From contig CATIUR010000001.1 in the NCBI GenBank assembly GCA_949592205.1, positions 69,049,559 to 69,113,558 on the forward strand: a stretch of DNA of 64,000 nt. The letters run 5' to 3'. The notes under the pieces were generated by a model that did no database searches, had not been told where the DNA came from, and was given only the letters and a program-made list of their open reading frames with translations. The first letter of the stretch is position 1, and each line of letters begins with the position of its first letter. This document shows, piece after piece, positions 22,726-36,087 of this stretch. A program made the position numbers and the translations under genes. Source of the stretch: Helichrysum umbraculigerum (lineage: Eukaryota; Streptophyta; Magnoliopsida; Asterales; Asteraceae).

Positions 22726-23163
22726 TATCTTAGGGGTCGACACCTAGTGCACTCAGTGACGACAACCAAAAAGAATTTGATCTATAGGTCAATGGTCATG
22801 AAATTGTCGGGTACCAGAGGCATCACCGGTCCCATAACCCTAATTCTATAATCAAACACGTGCGCTCCAGGCGTGAGTGTGGCAACCCATATGAAAGAGA
22901 GGTGATTATACATTTTCAGCATCCTCAAAACCTTTAGAGGAATCTCTGGGATTCCTAATCGGGGGAGAGAGGTGGACAACCTCTTATCCTCGTTGCATGA
23001 TTCCCAAATGTGTCAACTACAACAAACATAAAATCTTGGGTAAAGGTGGGTGTTAGTTTTCCTAACACCCCTACGATGCTTAAGTTAGTACAAGATTTAT
23101 ATGAAAATAATGAAAGAAGATTAATCATACACATACATAGCCATATATATACATATATTAATG

Positions 23164-23285
<122 letters not shown>

Positions 23286-23357
23286 ACAAGAGAAATAAGT
23301 ATAATGAAAAGTTAAGGATCACAGGAATACCTCTTATGTCAAATATAAGTATTTAAC

Positions 23358-26300
23358 TTACATATGATAGAGCTTTAGATGAATAGCATTCCAAGATCTT
23401 GGAAGTAACTCTCCATCCATGTTTGCTAACCAGTATGCCCCCTTTCCAGCATTTGAATCAATCAAATAAGGACATTCCCACTTCGGTGCCAATTTTCTCT
23501 TAGCAGGATTTTTAGTGTTTTGAAACACCTTTCTTAATACCAGATCCCCAACTTGAAATCTTCTTATCCTGATATATTTGTTGTAGGATTTTGAAATCCT
23601 TTGCTAATAAGCTGCAATCCTAAATTTAGCACGATCCCTAATCTCATCCACAGTGTCCAAATCTTGGATCAATGCTTCCTTATTCGCTTCTTCAGTCTGC
23701 ATTCGGGATCTTGCCGTCGGGATCACCATTTCTGTTGGGATCATAGCTTCAGATCCAAACACCAGAGCAAAAGGAGTTTGTTTGGTTGCCTGTTTTTCAG
23801 TAGTCCTATCAGCCCATAGAATAAATGGTAACTCTTCAGCCCATCTCCCTTTCTTAGCATCCAGCCTCTTTTTAAGGTTGTTGATGATGATCTTGTTACT
23901 GGATTCTGCTTGTCCGTTAGCTTGGGGATGAACTGGCGTTGAAGTAATCATCTTAATCCCCCAACTCTCACAAAATTTGGTTGTTCTATTTCCAATAAAC
24001 TGAGATCCATTATCACATATTATCTCTGCCGGGATCCCGAACCTAGTCAGGATATTTCTTTTAATGAACGAGATCACATCCTTTTCCTTTACTTGCACAA
24101 ATGCTTCAGCTTCAATCCATTTCGAAAAGTAGTCTATCATTGCAAGCATAAAGACTTTTCCACTAGGAGCAGTAGGTAGTTTTCCAACAATATCCATTCC
24201 ACACTTCATAAATGGCCATGAAGAGATAATTGGATACATCGGTTCTGCCCGTTGATGATGGATGTTCCCATGTCTTTGACAAGCATCACATTTGCGAGCG
24301 AAATCCATGGAATCCTTCCTCATAGTTGGCCAAAAGTAACCTGTTCTCAAAGCCTTTGAAAATAATGCTCTGCCCACAGAATGATTTCCACAATCTCCCT
24401 CATGTATATCCTTAAGTACTGCTTGCGCTTCAGGATCCTCAAGGCATCGCAATAATGGTCCTGCAAGAGATTTACGATACAATATCCCATTTTGAATTCT
24501 AAAACGAGATACCTTAAGCTTGAAAATCCTAGGATTTGGTTCATCCTTCGGGATCACGTCATTTTGTAAGTATTCCATGATTGGTTGCATCCATGATACC
24601 GATTTGCCCCCAGAAGCTGATGTATCTGAATTATCTCCAATATCAGGATCATCAATTCTGCATACTTGCTCTTCTTTCTTATCTTCTATAGCTGGTGACA
24701 AGATATGAGCAATCGAGATCCTGATGTCAGGCGGGATCCTGAAAGTTGATCCCAAATTTGCCAATGCGTCCGCTTCTGAATTGGCTTCTCTCTGTATCTG
24801 CTCTATACTGAATGTCTCGAAATTACCTGTAAGCTTTTTAACACCATCCAAATACAAAGGCAACTTTTCGTCTTTTACAGCATAAGTGCCATTATAATGA
24901 TTAACAACTAATAAAGAATCCATGTAAACTTGTAAATGTTTTACTCCTATATCTTTATCTAGTTGTAATCCAGCAACTAATGCCTCATATTCTGCTTCAT
25001 TATTAGTAGCTTGAAATTCACAATTAATTGCTTGTGGCATTATGTCTCCCTGTAGTGATCTTAATATTATCCCTAATCCAATTCCGTTCATGTTAGAGGC
25101 TCCATCAGTATATAGAATCTATTTATCTTTCGATTCATCTAATGATTGTACCTCAAAATCTACTTCTTCTTGAAGATCACTAGTGAAATCAGCTATAAAG
25201 TCTGCTAAAGCTTGGGATTTTATGGCACTTCTTGGTTCATATATTAAGTTAAACACACTTAATTTCACAGACCATTTAGCCATTCTACCTGACATTTCTG
25301 GTTTTCTAAGTACTGATTTTATGGGATAATTTGATCTTATATGAACAGGATGCGTTTCAAAGTAATGTCTAAGTTTAGTGGAAGCCATTACTAATGCAAG
25401 GATAAGTTTTTCAAGATGAGAATACCTGGTTTTTAGCATCAAGTAGACTTTTACTTACATAGTATACGGGATGCTGTTGACCTACATGATCTTTGACAAG
25501 TACCGCACTCACTGCACTTCGGGATACTGCCATATATAGGTATAATGGTTCTCCATCTTCTGGTTTCATTAACAGTGGAGCCGATGACAGATAATTCTTC
25601 AATTCCAAAAATGCTGCTTCTTGTTTATCTCCCCATTCGAATCTCTTGTTCTTCTTCAAGATATCATAAAACTCTTTGCATCGATCTGAGGATCTTGAAA
25701 TGAATCTATTAAGAGCTGCAATCCTTCCAGTCGATCTTTAAATATCTTTGGTGTTGACCGGGGATTTCAAATCCAGGATATCCTTAATTTGTTCTGGGCT
25801 AGCCTCGATTCCTCTTTTAGTCACCATATATCCCAAGAATTTTCCTGCCCCCACTCCAAAATGGCATTTGGCAGGATTAACCTTCATGTTACATTGGTCC
25901 AGGATATCGAAAGCAGTTCGAAGATCCTGAAGATGATCCTCAGCTCTCTTGGATTTAACCACCATATCATCAATGTAGACTTCCATGGTCTTACCCAAGT
26001 GATCTTTGAAATCATATTCACAAGCCTCTGGTATGTTGAACCTGCATTTTTAAGGCCAAAAGGCATCGAAATATAACAATATATACCTGTTGGTGTCATG
26101 AGGGTTGTATCTTCCTGATCAGATGGATCCATCTGTATTTGCTGAAATCCTGAAGATGCGTCCATAAAGATCAGGATCTCGTGTCCAGCAGTTGCGTCCA
26201 CCATTGAGTCTATTTGAGGTAATGGGAAAGGATCCTTCAGACATGCTTTGTTGAGGTCAGTGTAGTCCACACATACTCTCCATTTCCCATTCTTCTTTTG

Positions 26301-27202
26301 CACCACTACCACGTTTGCCAACCATCTTGGGAATTTAACTTCCCGAATCATACCAGACTTGAGCAACCTTTCTACATCAGCTTATATGATCGCATTTCTT
26401 TCTGGGGTGAACTTTCTTCGCTTTTGCTGAATTGGCCTGAAACTTTTGTTAATACTAAGTTTATGTGTAATAATATCTTTAGATATACCTGTCATATCCT
26501 CGGGTTTCCAGGCAAAAGTTGCTTTTCTATCCTTCAGGAACTTCACAAGATCCTGTTCAAGATCCTTAGGGACTGAGGATCCCAAGAATATTTTTTCCTC
26601 AGGATCATCAATGTTTAGTGGCACTTCTTTGACATCCTGCTCAGTTGCTTCCAAGATGCCCCGTGCTCGCGTCTTTAATTGCTATGTTGGCGTGGGCTTG
26701 GTAGTAAGTTTCATCGATGTTGTGTAGCAATCCTTAGCCTCCTGTTGGTCACTGTTAATCCTAACAATTCCCCATGGAGTGGGCAACTTCACGCATTGAT
26801 GATACGTTGATGGAACTGCCTTCATGTCATGAATCCATGGTCTACCTAGAATAATGTTATAGAAGATAATGAATCCATAACACAAAAGCGTTGCATAGAG
26901 TTTACCCCCTCAATATAGATTGGAAGTTTGATTTCTCCCACAGTATTTTTGGCTTCACCACTGAACCCAACAAGGACGGTTGATTTTGCAATTATCTCTG
27001 ACTCTGGGATCCCCATCCTCTTGAGTGTCTCCAGTTGGATGATGTTTACGGAACTGCCACCATCAATCAGGATCCTGCGTACAAAATGATTCGCAATATA
27101 TAGAGTAATAACCAGACCATCATGGTAAGGATCCTGAACATTATCCTTGTCATCTTCACTAAAAGTGACCACCTTCTCATCCTTCAGGGTTACTGATCTC
27201 AT
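23358..27202 (-). pseudogene. Tat-clade Ty3/gypsy protease-RT-RNase H-integrase, frameshifted
   Basis: Read right to left: protease with LIDGGSSVNII (about 27202-26846); reverse transcriptase (26654-25738) with the YIDD catalytic motif near 25977-25966; a gypsy RNase H (25659-25119); a second, archaeal-type RNase H (about 25118-24760), which is the hallmark of the Tat/Ogre lineage; an integrase zinc part (HEGDCGNH...CDACQ), core D, D, E near 24193, 24011 and 23905; and a C-terminal part running through one stop (23604) to 23358. Frame changes near 26865, 26000 and 25430, and stops at 26682, 26382, 25738, 25119 and 23604, disable it. Once the enzyme polyprotein for reverse transcription and integration. 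Confidence 0.93.
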
Positions 27203-27479
27203 GGGCTTATCCCGCTTTTCTGACTTTGACTCCTTCGCATGTCTTTTTGCTGCTGAATAAGATGTACCACAGATGTCAGAACCACCAGATATAAAGTTAA
27301 TTACCTTAGCATTAAGGGGTTTTGATCCTGCTCTTTGCAGGATCCCGGTATGATCCTGAATTTCAGAATCGCGAGATCTATCATGATCCCGAGCCTGATC
27401 TTTTCTTCTGCTGAAGAACTCCTTCAGATGACCTTTTTCCGAGCAAATAGCTTATTTCTATCCTCAAAGCTATGCAATC

Positions 27480-29014
27480 CTAAGTTATGTGACCGAAATC
27501 CTCATGGAAAGCGTACCATTTTGATCTGTCTTTCCATCCAGTGCTCTTTTCATTCTTCTTCGGCCATCTGACGCCATCTCCAAGGTTTCTCATTGCATAG
27601 AGGATCTCTGTGGTATCAACTGCAAAAGAATAATCAATCAGTTTTGGACAATCTTCATCATCTTCATCCACAGCGTTGATCCTGCGATCCTCATTTTTGG
27701 AGTATGGTTTGCTCCTGCTTGGTTTGAATACAGGTATCTCGGCTTTCCTGTTGGGTTTATCATACGTTGAAGAAGTATTTGATTTCTTCTGGATCACTAC
27801 ATCTTCCTCTAACCGTATGAATCTCAAAGCTCTATTTCTAACTTCGTCCAAACTTCTACATGGGTTCATCACAAGATCTTCATAGAAAGGTGAATCTCTC
27901 TTTATTCTCATTTTGAAAGCTTGAACAGCAGTTGCCATATCCAGGTTCGGGATATATAAGGATTCCCTACCAAATCTTCCTACAAAATCTCAAAGAGTTT
28001 CATTATCTTTCTGGACAACCCTATATAAATCAGTGGTTAGTCTTTCAAAAGTCCTACTGCACGAAAATTGATTATTAAAAAGATTAACCAAATGAGCAAA
28101 AGATGTAATAGAGTATGCAGGAACATTAAGCAGCCATTTAAGTGCAGATCCTGTAAGAGTGGATCCAAATCCTTTGCATAGACAAGCTTCCTTTAGATCC
28201 GCAGGAATCGGGATAATCTCCATTCTTTTCCTGTACTGTGCTATATGTTCTTCAGGATCCGTGGTCCCATCGTACAGCTTCATGTTAGGAGTCTGAAATC
28301 TCTTCGAGATCTCGGCATCACATATTGGTGGTGCAAATCTCGAGATCCTATGTGCAGATGGCGTTACCTCCGGGATAGGCTGCACTATACCTGGGACACT
28401 AGATATCATGTCCTTGAGCTTTTGCAACTCCCTCGCCACGACGGGATTTACTCCAGAATCCTGCAAAACAATAGAACCAAAAGAATATCCAGAAGGTATG
28501 TTACCACCATTCGTTGCCCTTGGTAGGGATCCTGAGGCTTGTTCAGGATCTCTATATGTAGAGACTCTGGTAGCATGTGTGGATCCCGAGATCCCGGTAC
28601 TCCCTTGCATAGATATGAAATCTCCAGAATAATTTGATGAGGGAGGAATGTTGAAATCCAGGATCCTACTCCGAATGGGGGTAGTAACTTGAGTGACAGG
28701 AACACTCTAGATCTCATGCCTTCCATATCTTTTCTCAGTGACGCGTTGTTGCGTTCTATGCGGCTCATTTGTTCCCTTACTTCTGAAAACATAGTCATAA
28801 TTTCACGGTTAGAGATAATAATATGATCACTATCATTCGAACCTGATCCCACGTAGGTGGATGTAATGGTCGTCGTCCTCGAACTAACAGGCTGAGGCCT
28901 TGGCTGCGAGGACGAAATAGGAATGTATGGTGGTATGTTAGCAGCAGAAGATGATGGTATAGCAGAAGAGGTGGTTTGGCATTGGGTCACCATTTTTTGA
29001 TAAATTTTATGCAA
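27480..29014 (-). pseudogene. Tat-clade gag, broken
   Basis: The N-terminal part (29014 to about 28680) is Ser/Pro-rich with a short coiled-coil-like stretch (SEVREQMSRIE). It shifts frame near 28600-28700 into the capsid part (28610-27990), which has the Retrotrans_gag signature YDGTTDPEEHIAQY and an ALKWL motif. A stop at 27990 precedes more capsid and linker (27938-27480). A stop at 27480 and a frame change separate it from the protease. No zinc knuckle was identified with confidence. It would have formed the particle of the Tat retrotransposon. The first ATG is only about 20 bp inside the LTR edge. Confidence 0.88.
28984..28992 (-). other. Possible primer binding site of the Tat element
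   Basis: Minus-strand TGGTGACCC is the only PBS-like word near the 5' LTR, but it lies about 45 bp inside the LTR edge and overlaps an ATG in the gag frame. The tRNA was not identified; weak. Confidence 0.25.
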
Positions 29015-29035
29015 AAAACGACTCTAATGAAGGTT

Positions 29036-29977
29036 TGATTGCGGATGCAGATAAGTAATAAGTTAGACTATTAAACTCAAACGTGTAAGATAGTGATTTT
29101 GGCGAACGTCTTTCACTAGATTAAATTATTATTTGGTGAATTGAGATTGGAGTGTAGGTGATGGCGAATGTTAAGCCTAATCTAATCGAAATGAACATGA
29201 ATTGCTAAATAAACTAGTTTTAATTAAATACCCCGAAGTCATTAGTGAAATAATCCAAGTAAGTGTCGTTTTAATTATCTAAAAGTCAAATTAATCAATC
29301 TGACTCTTCCTGAGTCAACTTTCCTTAGTTTATTAAATTTAGTTGTTAAGCAACGTGACAATTCGGTCACAACTAACCCAAGTCTTCTCTGTATTAAATT
29401 AATTACATTTTTAGTTTTAATTCTTAAATTCGCAATCCCAGTGGAACGAACTTGGACTTATCATAGCTATACTATACACGATTGGGTATACTTTCCTAGT
29501 TGTGTAATAGTAAGTAGTGGTTTTTCTTTGTTTATTTTTATAACTAGATCTTACACATCAACTCGTCAATTAGAAATACACCAAATTTCCCAGAAAATTC
29601 GGATTATAAGTGCAGGTCTGTTGGGTCCGAATTTAAACCTGTGGTACTTTGTGAATTTTTATAAAACATCAAGCGACCTTCAAAAGTCATGAAAAGTTAC
29701 AGGAAGTACATAAGATATGTGGGAAGGTTGTGTTAAAATTTCGGAATGATTCGATAACGTTTGCTTAGTCAAAAATAATTCCCAAATATCACTCTGACTT
29801 TCACTATGAACTTTGACTTTCAGATGAACAGTAACTCCGAACTTTGACCCTTTGAACTTCGGATGAACAGTAATTTTAACTCTGAAAGTCAACTTTCAGA
29901 GTTGACTTTCGTTGACTTTCGGACTTTTATGCTAAATTCGGATTTCGTAGTTTCGGATCAACACTTTCGGACCAAAA

Positions 29978-30008
<31 letters not shown>

Positions 30009-31290
30009 CATTCGGACCACACTTTCGGATACTTATACATGGGCATACTTTCGGACAAAATTATATATATAAGTGTTTTGGTCAAAAAATTACTCGATGC
30101 AATTTAATGAACAAATTAGTAAAGTGAGGTAGTGTGCTTAAATTTGATTTCGAGATAATTTAGTAGAAAATTATACTTGATGATAAAAACTTGTGTTTTT
30201 GCCAATACTGGTTATCTTAAGATTAAATCTTGCTAAATATGTAATCTAGGACTTCGTAAATGATGAATTTGTATGCAATAAACTAAAGTGAATGCAGAAA
30301 AGCAAGTGTAATCCTGGATAATTCCGGGATAATGCAGTAAATATGACAAAGAATGCAAATTTAGTAAAGTAAATGAATGAAAAGTGCAAGAACACGATGA
30401 TGTACGAGGAAAACCCTTGATCTATAGTAGATCGCCGGCACAAAACCTCGGGAAGGATCAATCGATCCTTGCCTTATGTTTATCTTATTAAATGAAAAGT
30501 GATTTACAAGCTAAAGAGCACGAGAATGATTGTCTAACTGTAGAAATGATAAAGTGTGAAGGTGTGAATGAGTTGCAGAGAGTGTTTCAAGTGTTTGTAG
30601 TGAAGATAAGTTTTCCTAATCGATCATTCAAGCCTCGTATATATACTACAAAGCTTAAACTAATTATTCCGAAATATCCGGGATCATCCCCGAGATATGC
30701 TGGAGCGTATCAACGTTCATATGACCAAGTAATTCTCCACGTGTTTACTTCTTTCCTCGTAATTCAAATATTCTTCGAGTAATATACGATCCAAAGAAAT
30801 CGGAACCACCTCCACACGTTTCATACGACCTGGTCAAAATACATTAAACATGCGGAAATATTAGTAGCAAAGGGATCCCGAGATATATGATATATGGGAT
30901 CCTTATAATAAGCATATATTATAAGACAAATAAGATAATATCGAACCCAAGAAATACTCTTATCTCAGACTTAGTTATATCCAAGATAACTATAAGTCAG
31001 TGATCCTGAAATGTAAAACAATGTCCCTATCGGGATCCTGTAACATGATATTCTTAACAGTAAAGTTATATTACTATTATCCCTGTTTCAACATAATCTT
31101 GAGGATATTATAGACATACCTGAGGATCCCGCACAATATAGCAAGTCAGGATCATACCTTTCCTTATCCCGATTGTAGACTCAGTATCCTGTGCACAAGT
31201 CATTCAAGGGCAGTCCAGGATTCTTACAAATAATCCGTGGTGTAGCTAATCCGGAATCCTGCATGGTTAGTGAAAATTCTACCCACAACA
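29036..31290 (-). repeat. 5' LTR of the minus-strand Tat-clade element
   Basis: This is the partner of 18105-20404. On the minus strand it starts TGTTGTGGGTAG at 31290. The last 0.53 kb (29036-29567) is family-B LTR tail, ending with the same ACACATCA/ACTCGTCAA junction seen at 18629/18630. Its outer neighbour at 31291 is the truncated family-C LTR. Confidence 0.8.
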
Positions 31291-33219
31291 ATAAGTATAA
31301 TTATAAATTCGGACACATATACGTATATACGTTCGGATATATATATATATACTTTCGGAAACATAAACGTAAACTTATTCATACTCTCGCATACACTTTT
31401 ATAAGTATACAAAATAATTAAACACTTAATAATAATACTTTGAAATTATTATTACGAAAACTCACCAACGTGTCGTATACAATTTTAAAACACGAACAAA
31501 CAACTAAACTGTTTGGACATATTTGGTTGCGTGAACGCTAGCATGGATGGTCAACTAAGACATCCACATACTTATACTTATAATCTCATACGTTTAGGGC
31601 GTTAGGAGATTATCGACTAGGAGTACTTTTGGGATTAGGCTTTGCTAGCACTCGCACACTTTTAGCTCACCAGGTGAGTTCACAGCCCCACTTTCTACTG
31701 TTTTACTGCTTTCAACTTGGGGTGAAAAACATAGACAACTGCTTTTACTGATTGCCATAATTTACTTGATCACCCACTTGCTACACGATTGATTGCTCCC
31801 AACTATCGATTATTAATGATTGTAATCATATTTTAATTGGTAGCTAAAGTACTTTGAACTATACTATGAAAAGGGTTTCATACTTTATGTACCAACTATT
31901 TATAAAATGCTGATAGGCTTTTATACAAACTAATTATGACTGTGTTCATACTATTACAACTATTGCTTTACGAAATAACAATTTCATACTAAAAACTATT
32001 TTGGTATCTTACCGGAGAACGACCGGTACTATTTGTATCTAGCTGGAGAACGACCAGCTGTGTATCTTACCGGAGAACGACCGGTACTTATTGTGTAACT
32101 TGTCGGAGAACGACCGACACTAACTTGGTATCTTACCGGAGAACGACCGGTACTAACTGTGTAACTCACCGGAGAACGACCGGTGCAAACTAGTATATCT
32201 TACCGGAGAACGACCGGTACTTATTGTGTAACTTGTCGGAGAACGACCGACACTAACTTGGTATCTTACCGGAGAACGACCGGTACTAACTGTGTAACTC
32301 ACCGGAGAACGACTGGTGCAAACTTGTGTATCTTACAGGAGAACGATCGGTACTTATTGTGTATCTTGTCAGAGAACGACCGATACTAACTTGGTATCTT
32401 ACCGGAGAACGACCGGTACTAACTGTGTAACTCACCGAAGAACGACCGGTGCAAACTTGTGTATCTTACCGGAGAACGATCGGTACTTATTGTGTAATTT
32501 TTCGGAGAACGACCGACACTAACTTGGTATCTTACCGGAGAACAACCGGTACTAACTGTGTAACTCACCGGAGAATGACCGGTGCAAACTTGTGTATCTT
32601 ACCGGAGAACAACCGGTACAATTTGGTAACTTGCCGGAGAACGACCGGCACTATTTTGGAAACCGCTGGAGAACGACCAGCAACATATTTTAAACTTACA
32701 TTTTGGGTGACATCCCAATTCAACTTATATTGGACAACATTATACAACTTACTACAATACTGTTATGGCAATACATTTTATAAACAACTGTGGTTTATCA
32801 AACTCTACTTGCAAACATAAAACATGTGAATTCACTCAACCTCGTTGTTGACTTTTACTATGTTTTTCAGGGAACTAGCTGCACGTAAGAACCGCCTACA
32901 CATATGGGACTCTAGGCGACCCGCGAAGCGTTTAGGATGCCATTTTTGAAACAGATGGATTTATTTTATATAACTAAACTGATTTAGTCATATTTTCGAA
33001 ATCTACTTTTGTACAACTTAACTACTTTTACACTAGTACGATTCGATGAAACGTAAAACTTTGTAACTATTACTCTTGGCATCTTAATATATATGTTTTG
33101 TAGTAATCATATGCTCTGTTATGTATGCATGTACTTTGTATACGTCGTCGCCCCCACTTGATCTAATGCTTCCGCAAAACACTCTGGTAATCATAATTAA
33201 CAAATTTGGGGGTGCGACA
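31291..33219. mobile_element. Truncated family-C LTR, inverted relative to the first
   Basis: It ends TTGGGGGTGCGACA at 33219, the reverse complement of the start of the solo LTR at 2654. An inner block at about 31660-31730 (CACCAGGTGAGTT...TGGGGTGA) matches the reverse complement of about 3420-3470. The left end is missing: the sequence begins abruptly at the Tat LTR. The frames through the middle encode only repeat-derived peptides and are not genes. Confidence 0.75.
32008..32685. repeat. Array of 21 small hairpins, 33-bp period
   Basis: Each unit is an inverted repeat with loop AGAACGA (rarely AGAACAA, AGAATGA): for example TACCGG/CCGGTA, CACCGG/CCGGTG, TGTCGG/CCGACA, AGCTGG/CCAGCT and TGCCGG/CCGGCA. 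Monomers are about 33 bp apart and group into a 133-bp higher-order unit (taccgg, tgtcgg, taccgg, caccgg) repeated about four times. At least 14 of 21 have perfect 6-bp stems; several others differ by a G-T pair. Confidence 0.92.
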
Positions 33220-36087
33220 GTAAGACGTCATATTTTATTGTACTACCTTTGTGTATACTACATTTGTCGTAGTATCTGTAAGTTATCATGTTCATCACAA
33301 ATTAGTATATCCAATAATTTCTTCGTTGTCACATTCAAAACTGGTACATATAACCTACTAAGATTGATATATACGAAGTATTAAATAAAGAATTTATGAG
33401 ATCATGATTTTATCAATATTTAGGTAGAGTTTTTTTAAATGTATTTGATTGGTTAATCGAAAGTTTAATAAAATCAATGAGTTTGATTGTGTAATAGGTC
33501 TGAAATTTTTAACAGATTTCAATAGCAAAGGTTGTTGTATTCATTTATTTGAACGTTAAATATGTGTGTGTGTGTGTGTGTGTGTGTGTACACATATGGT
33601 CATATGGATGTCAAATCAAACTACCTTATATTTATGTGAATGTTAAATCCTTATTTTCACACGGATGTCGAATCAAACTATCTTTCGTTTATGTGAATGT
33701 TAGCCCATGTATGCATACATATGTCGAATCAAACTATTTTTTATGTGAACGTAAAACCCTTGAATTCACACATATTTTGAATCAATTCTTTATTTTTTGT
33801 TTATGTGAATGTAAAACCCGTGAATATACACAGATGTTGAATAAAACTATCTTCATTTATTTGAATGTTAAACCAAACCCGTGAACATAACGGATTTCGA
33901 ACCAAATTCTTCGTTTATTTGAATGTTAAACCCATGAATATATACACACATATATCGAATAAAACTCTATTTCGTATATTTGAATGTTAAATTTTATTTT
34001 CCACCACTTGGGTCTTATTATTCAGTGGTTCTTAAACCATATTATTAGAGTGAAACTATTATTTAGGGAAAATGATTTTGTATTTTACCTTTTATTATTG
34101 TTATTATTATAGCAAGTAATCTGTACATATATGCAAAAGGGTTAGATCGTATTAATATGAGAATTTTGAGGTGCAACTTAATAATGTTGGTTATATGATG
34201 ATCAACACATATAGAAGTCATGATGATAGAGCAACTGGATTATTAATATTATTATTATATTGGGCTTAGTATCCAAAAATGTATCCAACTTTGACCAAAT
34301 CTCTAAGTTATGTATCTATCTAAAATCGTCTCTAAAGCATGTATCCAACTTGTTAAAACTCATAATCAGTGTGATGAACGACTTGTTTAGACCGATAGCC
34401 GGTTACAATATAAATGTGGCATGCTGAGTGACTGGATTATTAATATTATTATTATATTTACGCCAAGAAATGTAATCTTCATATCATACTATATAACAAT
34501 ATATGTGTTAGTTCAACGATTAGATTTAATTTTCATTACCCTGATAACAAATATATTATTGTGAGTTGAGTCTAATGAAAAATATTATATGGATAATTCA
34601 TTTGAAATTGGGGAATAACGTTTTTAATTAATTATTATGGTTTGAATAAAGTTTTTAATAAATTATTATGACTTGAAATTTATTTGTTTGTTTTTTTATT
34701 ATTAATTATAAAATGGACTAATTTAGAGATAGACATAAAGAAAAGTTATACGGAGTATTCTTAGAAATTGTAGGAACGGGATATAGTTTTTAATAATTAT
34801 TAAGGTTTGATTAATTTTATCTAAGATTAGATTTTTTAGGTGAATGAAAGCATTCTATTGGTTAATTGAATTTGGAGTGAAATTGAAGGTTTTGATTGGT
34901 TAATAGGATTCAATTTTGCACTTAGATTTTTTAGGAGAGGTTTTCTTTTATTAATATTTAGATTACTAGTTTAGGACACGCGAAATTCGCAGAATCGTCC
35001 ATGAAAAATATTTAAGTACCCGTATCTTCAGTTGTATAATTGTTATTATTATTTTGACTTTTATATACTATATATACGAAATTTTTATATATAATAAGAT
35101 AGTGTACATATCAACTGGTAAACATTATACCATACGCTATTATATTTGGATTTTCATGATTATTACATTTTAATTTTATATGATATGAATTCATGAAATT
35201 GTTCGTTATCTTGAATGTACCGAAACTTTGAATTAGTTAATTAAAAAGTTAAATTGCTAGCTTTAAGATTTCAAATCTTTAATATACTATAGTTTATGGT
35301 ATTTTGGTATCGTTTTTTTTTTTTCATGTTTCATATTTACGTCGTATTTTCAATAACTAATTTTTTTTGTTTTGCCAAAGTTACATATATGGGATAACCC
35401 GAACACGTGAATAAATATGAAAAACAGACGAGTAATACTAATTGGGTACCCAACGGGTATTGGGCCGGGTATGAGTACGAATATTCTAAATGGGTATGTG
35501 CACAGATACACTAAAACCCGCCGGAAACTAACCCGTTAGCATCCATAATCCAAGCATTGTAAATTAGAAATTGATAAAAGAACTAAAAAAGGGCGGTGGT
35601 ATGGGTACAAATACACTAAAATCCGTCGGAACCTGACCCGTTGGCATCCATGATCTAAGAATTATAAATTAGAAATTGATAAAAGGATTCAAAATAGTTG
35701 GTCGTATAAGAATTTAAATCACCGAGCGATGGAATGAAGTTATAAATTTTTTTAATTGAATTTAACTTATTGGGGTTTTTTTCAGGAAAAATAAAATAAA
35801 TAAAATTGTAGGAAGAGTTTGAATTATAAAAGAAATAATAAATTAGTTACTAAATTATAATTTTCATAAAATATTTGGAAGATTATCTACAATTATCTAC
35901 AATTAAAGGAAAAATAAAGGATTTATATTGTAAATATTGAAAGGTGTATATTGTAAATATAGAAGGGTAAATTAGTCTTTTAGTCACATAAAAATGAAAT
36001 TAATGATGTCACGAAATAAATTAAGGGTTAGATCTTAATTGTTGATCTCCATCTAATGGTCCTTATTCTCTCAAGTTTTTCTTTTAT
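33220..36087. other. AT-rich intergenic DNA without a recognisable gene
   Basis: It contains a degenerate minisatellite (33545-33990), a 26-bp direct repeat (34234 and 34432) enclosing about 170 bp, and a 98-bp-period duplication (about 35510-35700) in a segment rich in GGGTACCC- and CCCG-type words. No frame here resembles a known protein. Confidence 0.6.
33545..33990. repeat. Degenerate minisatellite, about 60-bp unit
   Basis: Seven to eight imperfect units share the words TTATGTGAATGTTAAACCC and a TGTCGAATCAAACTA-like core. A (TG)n run opens the block at about 33559-33588. Confidence 0.75.

Noticed and set aside
32008..32685. CRISPR array (regular 33-bp repeats)
   Set aside because: There are no unique spacers, the unit repeats throughout, it lies inside a plant LTR, and no cas gene is present.
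32183..32820. Repeated Arg/Thr-rich frames over the hairpin array
   Set aside because: They are translations of the 33-bp repeat; the frame changes between units and the stem changes explain the sequence better than coding does.
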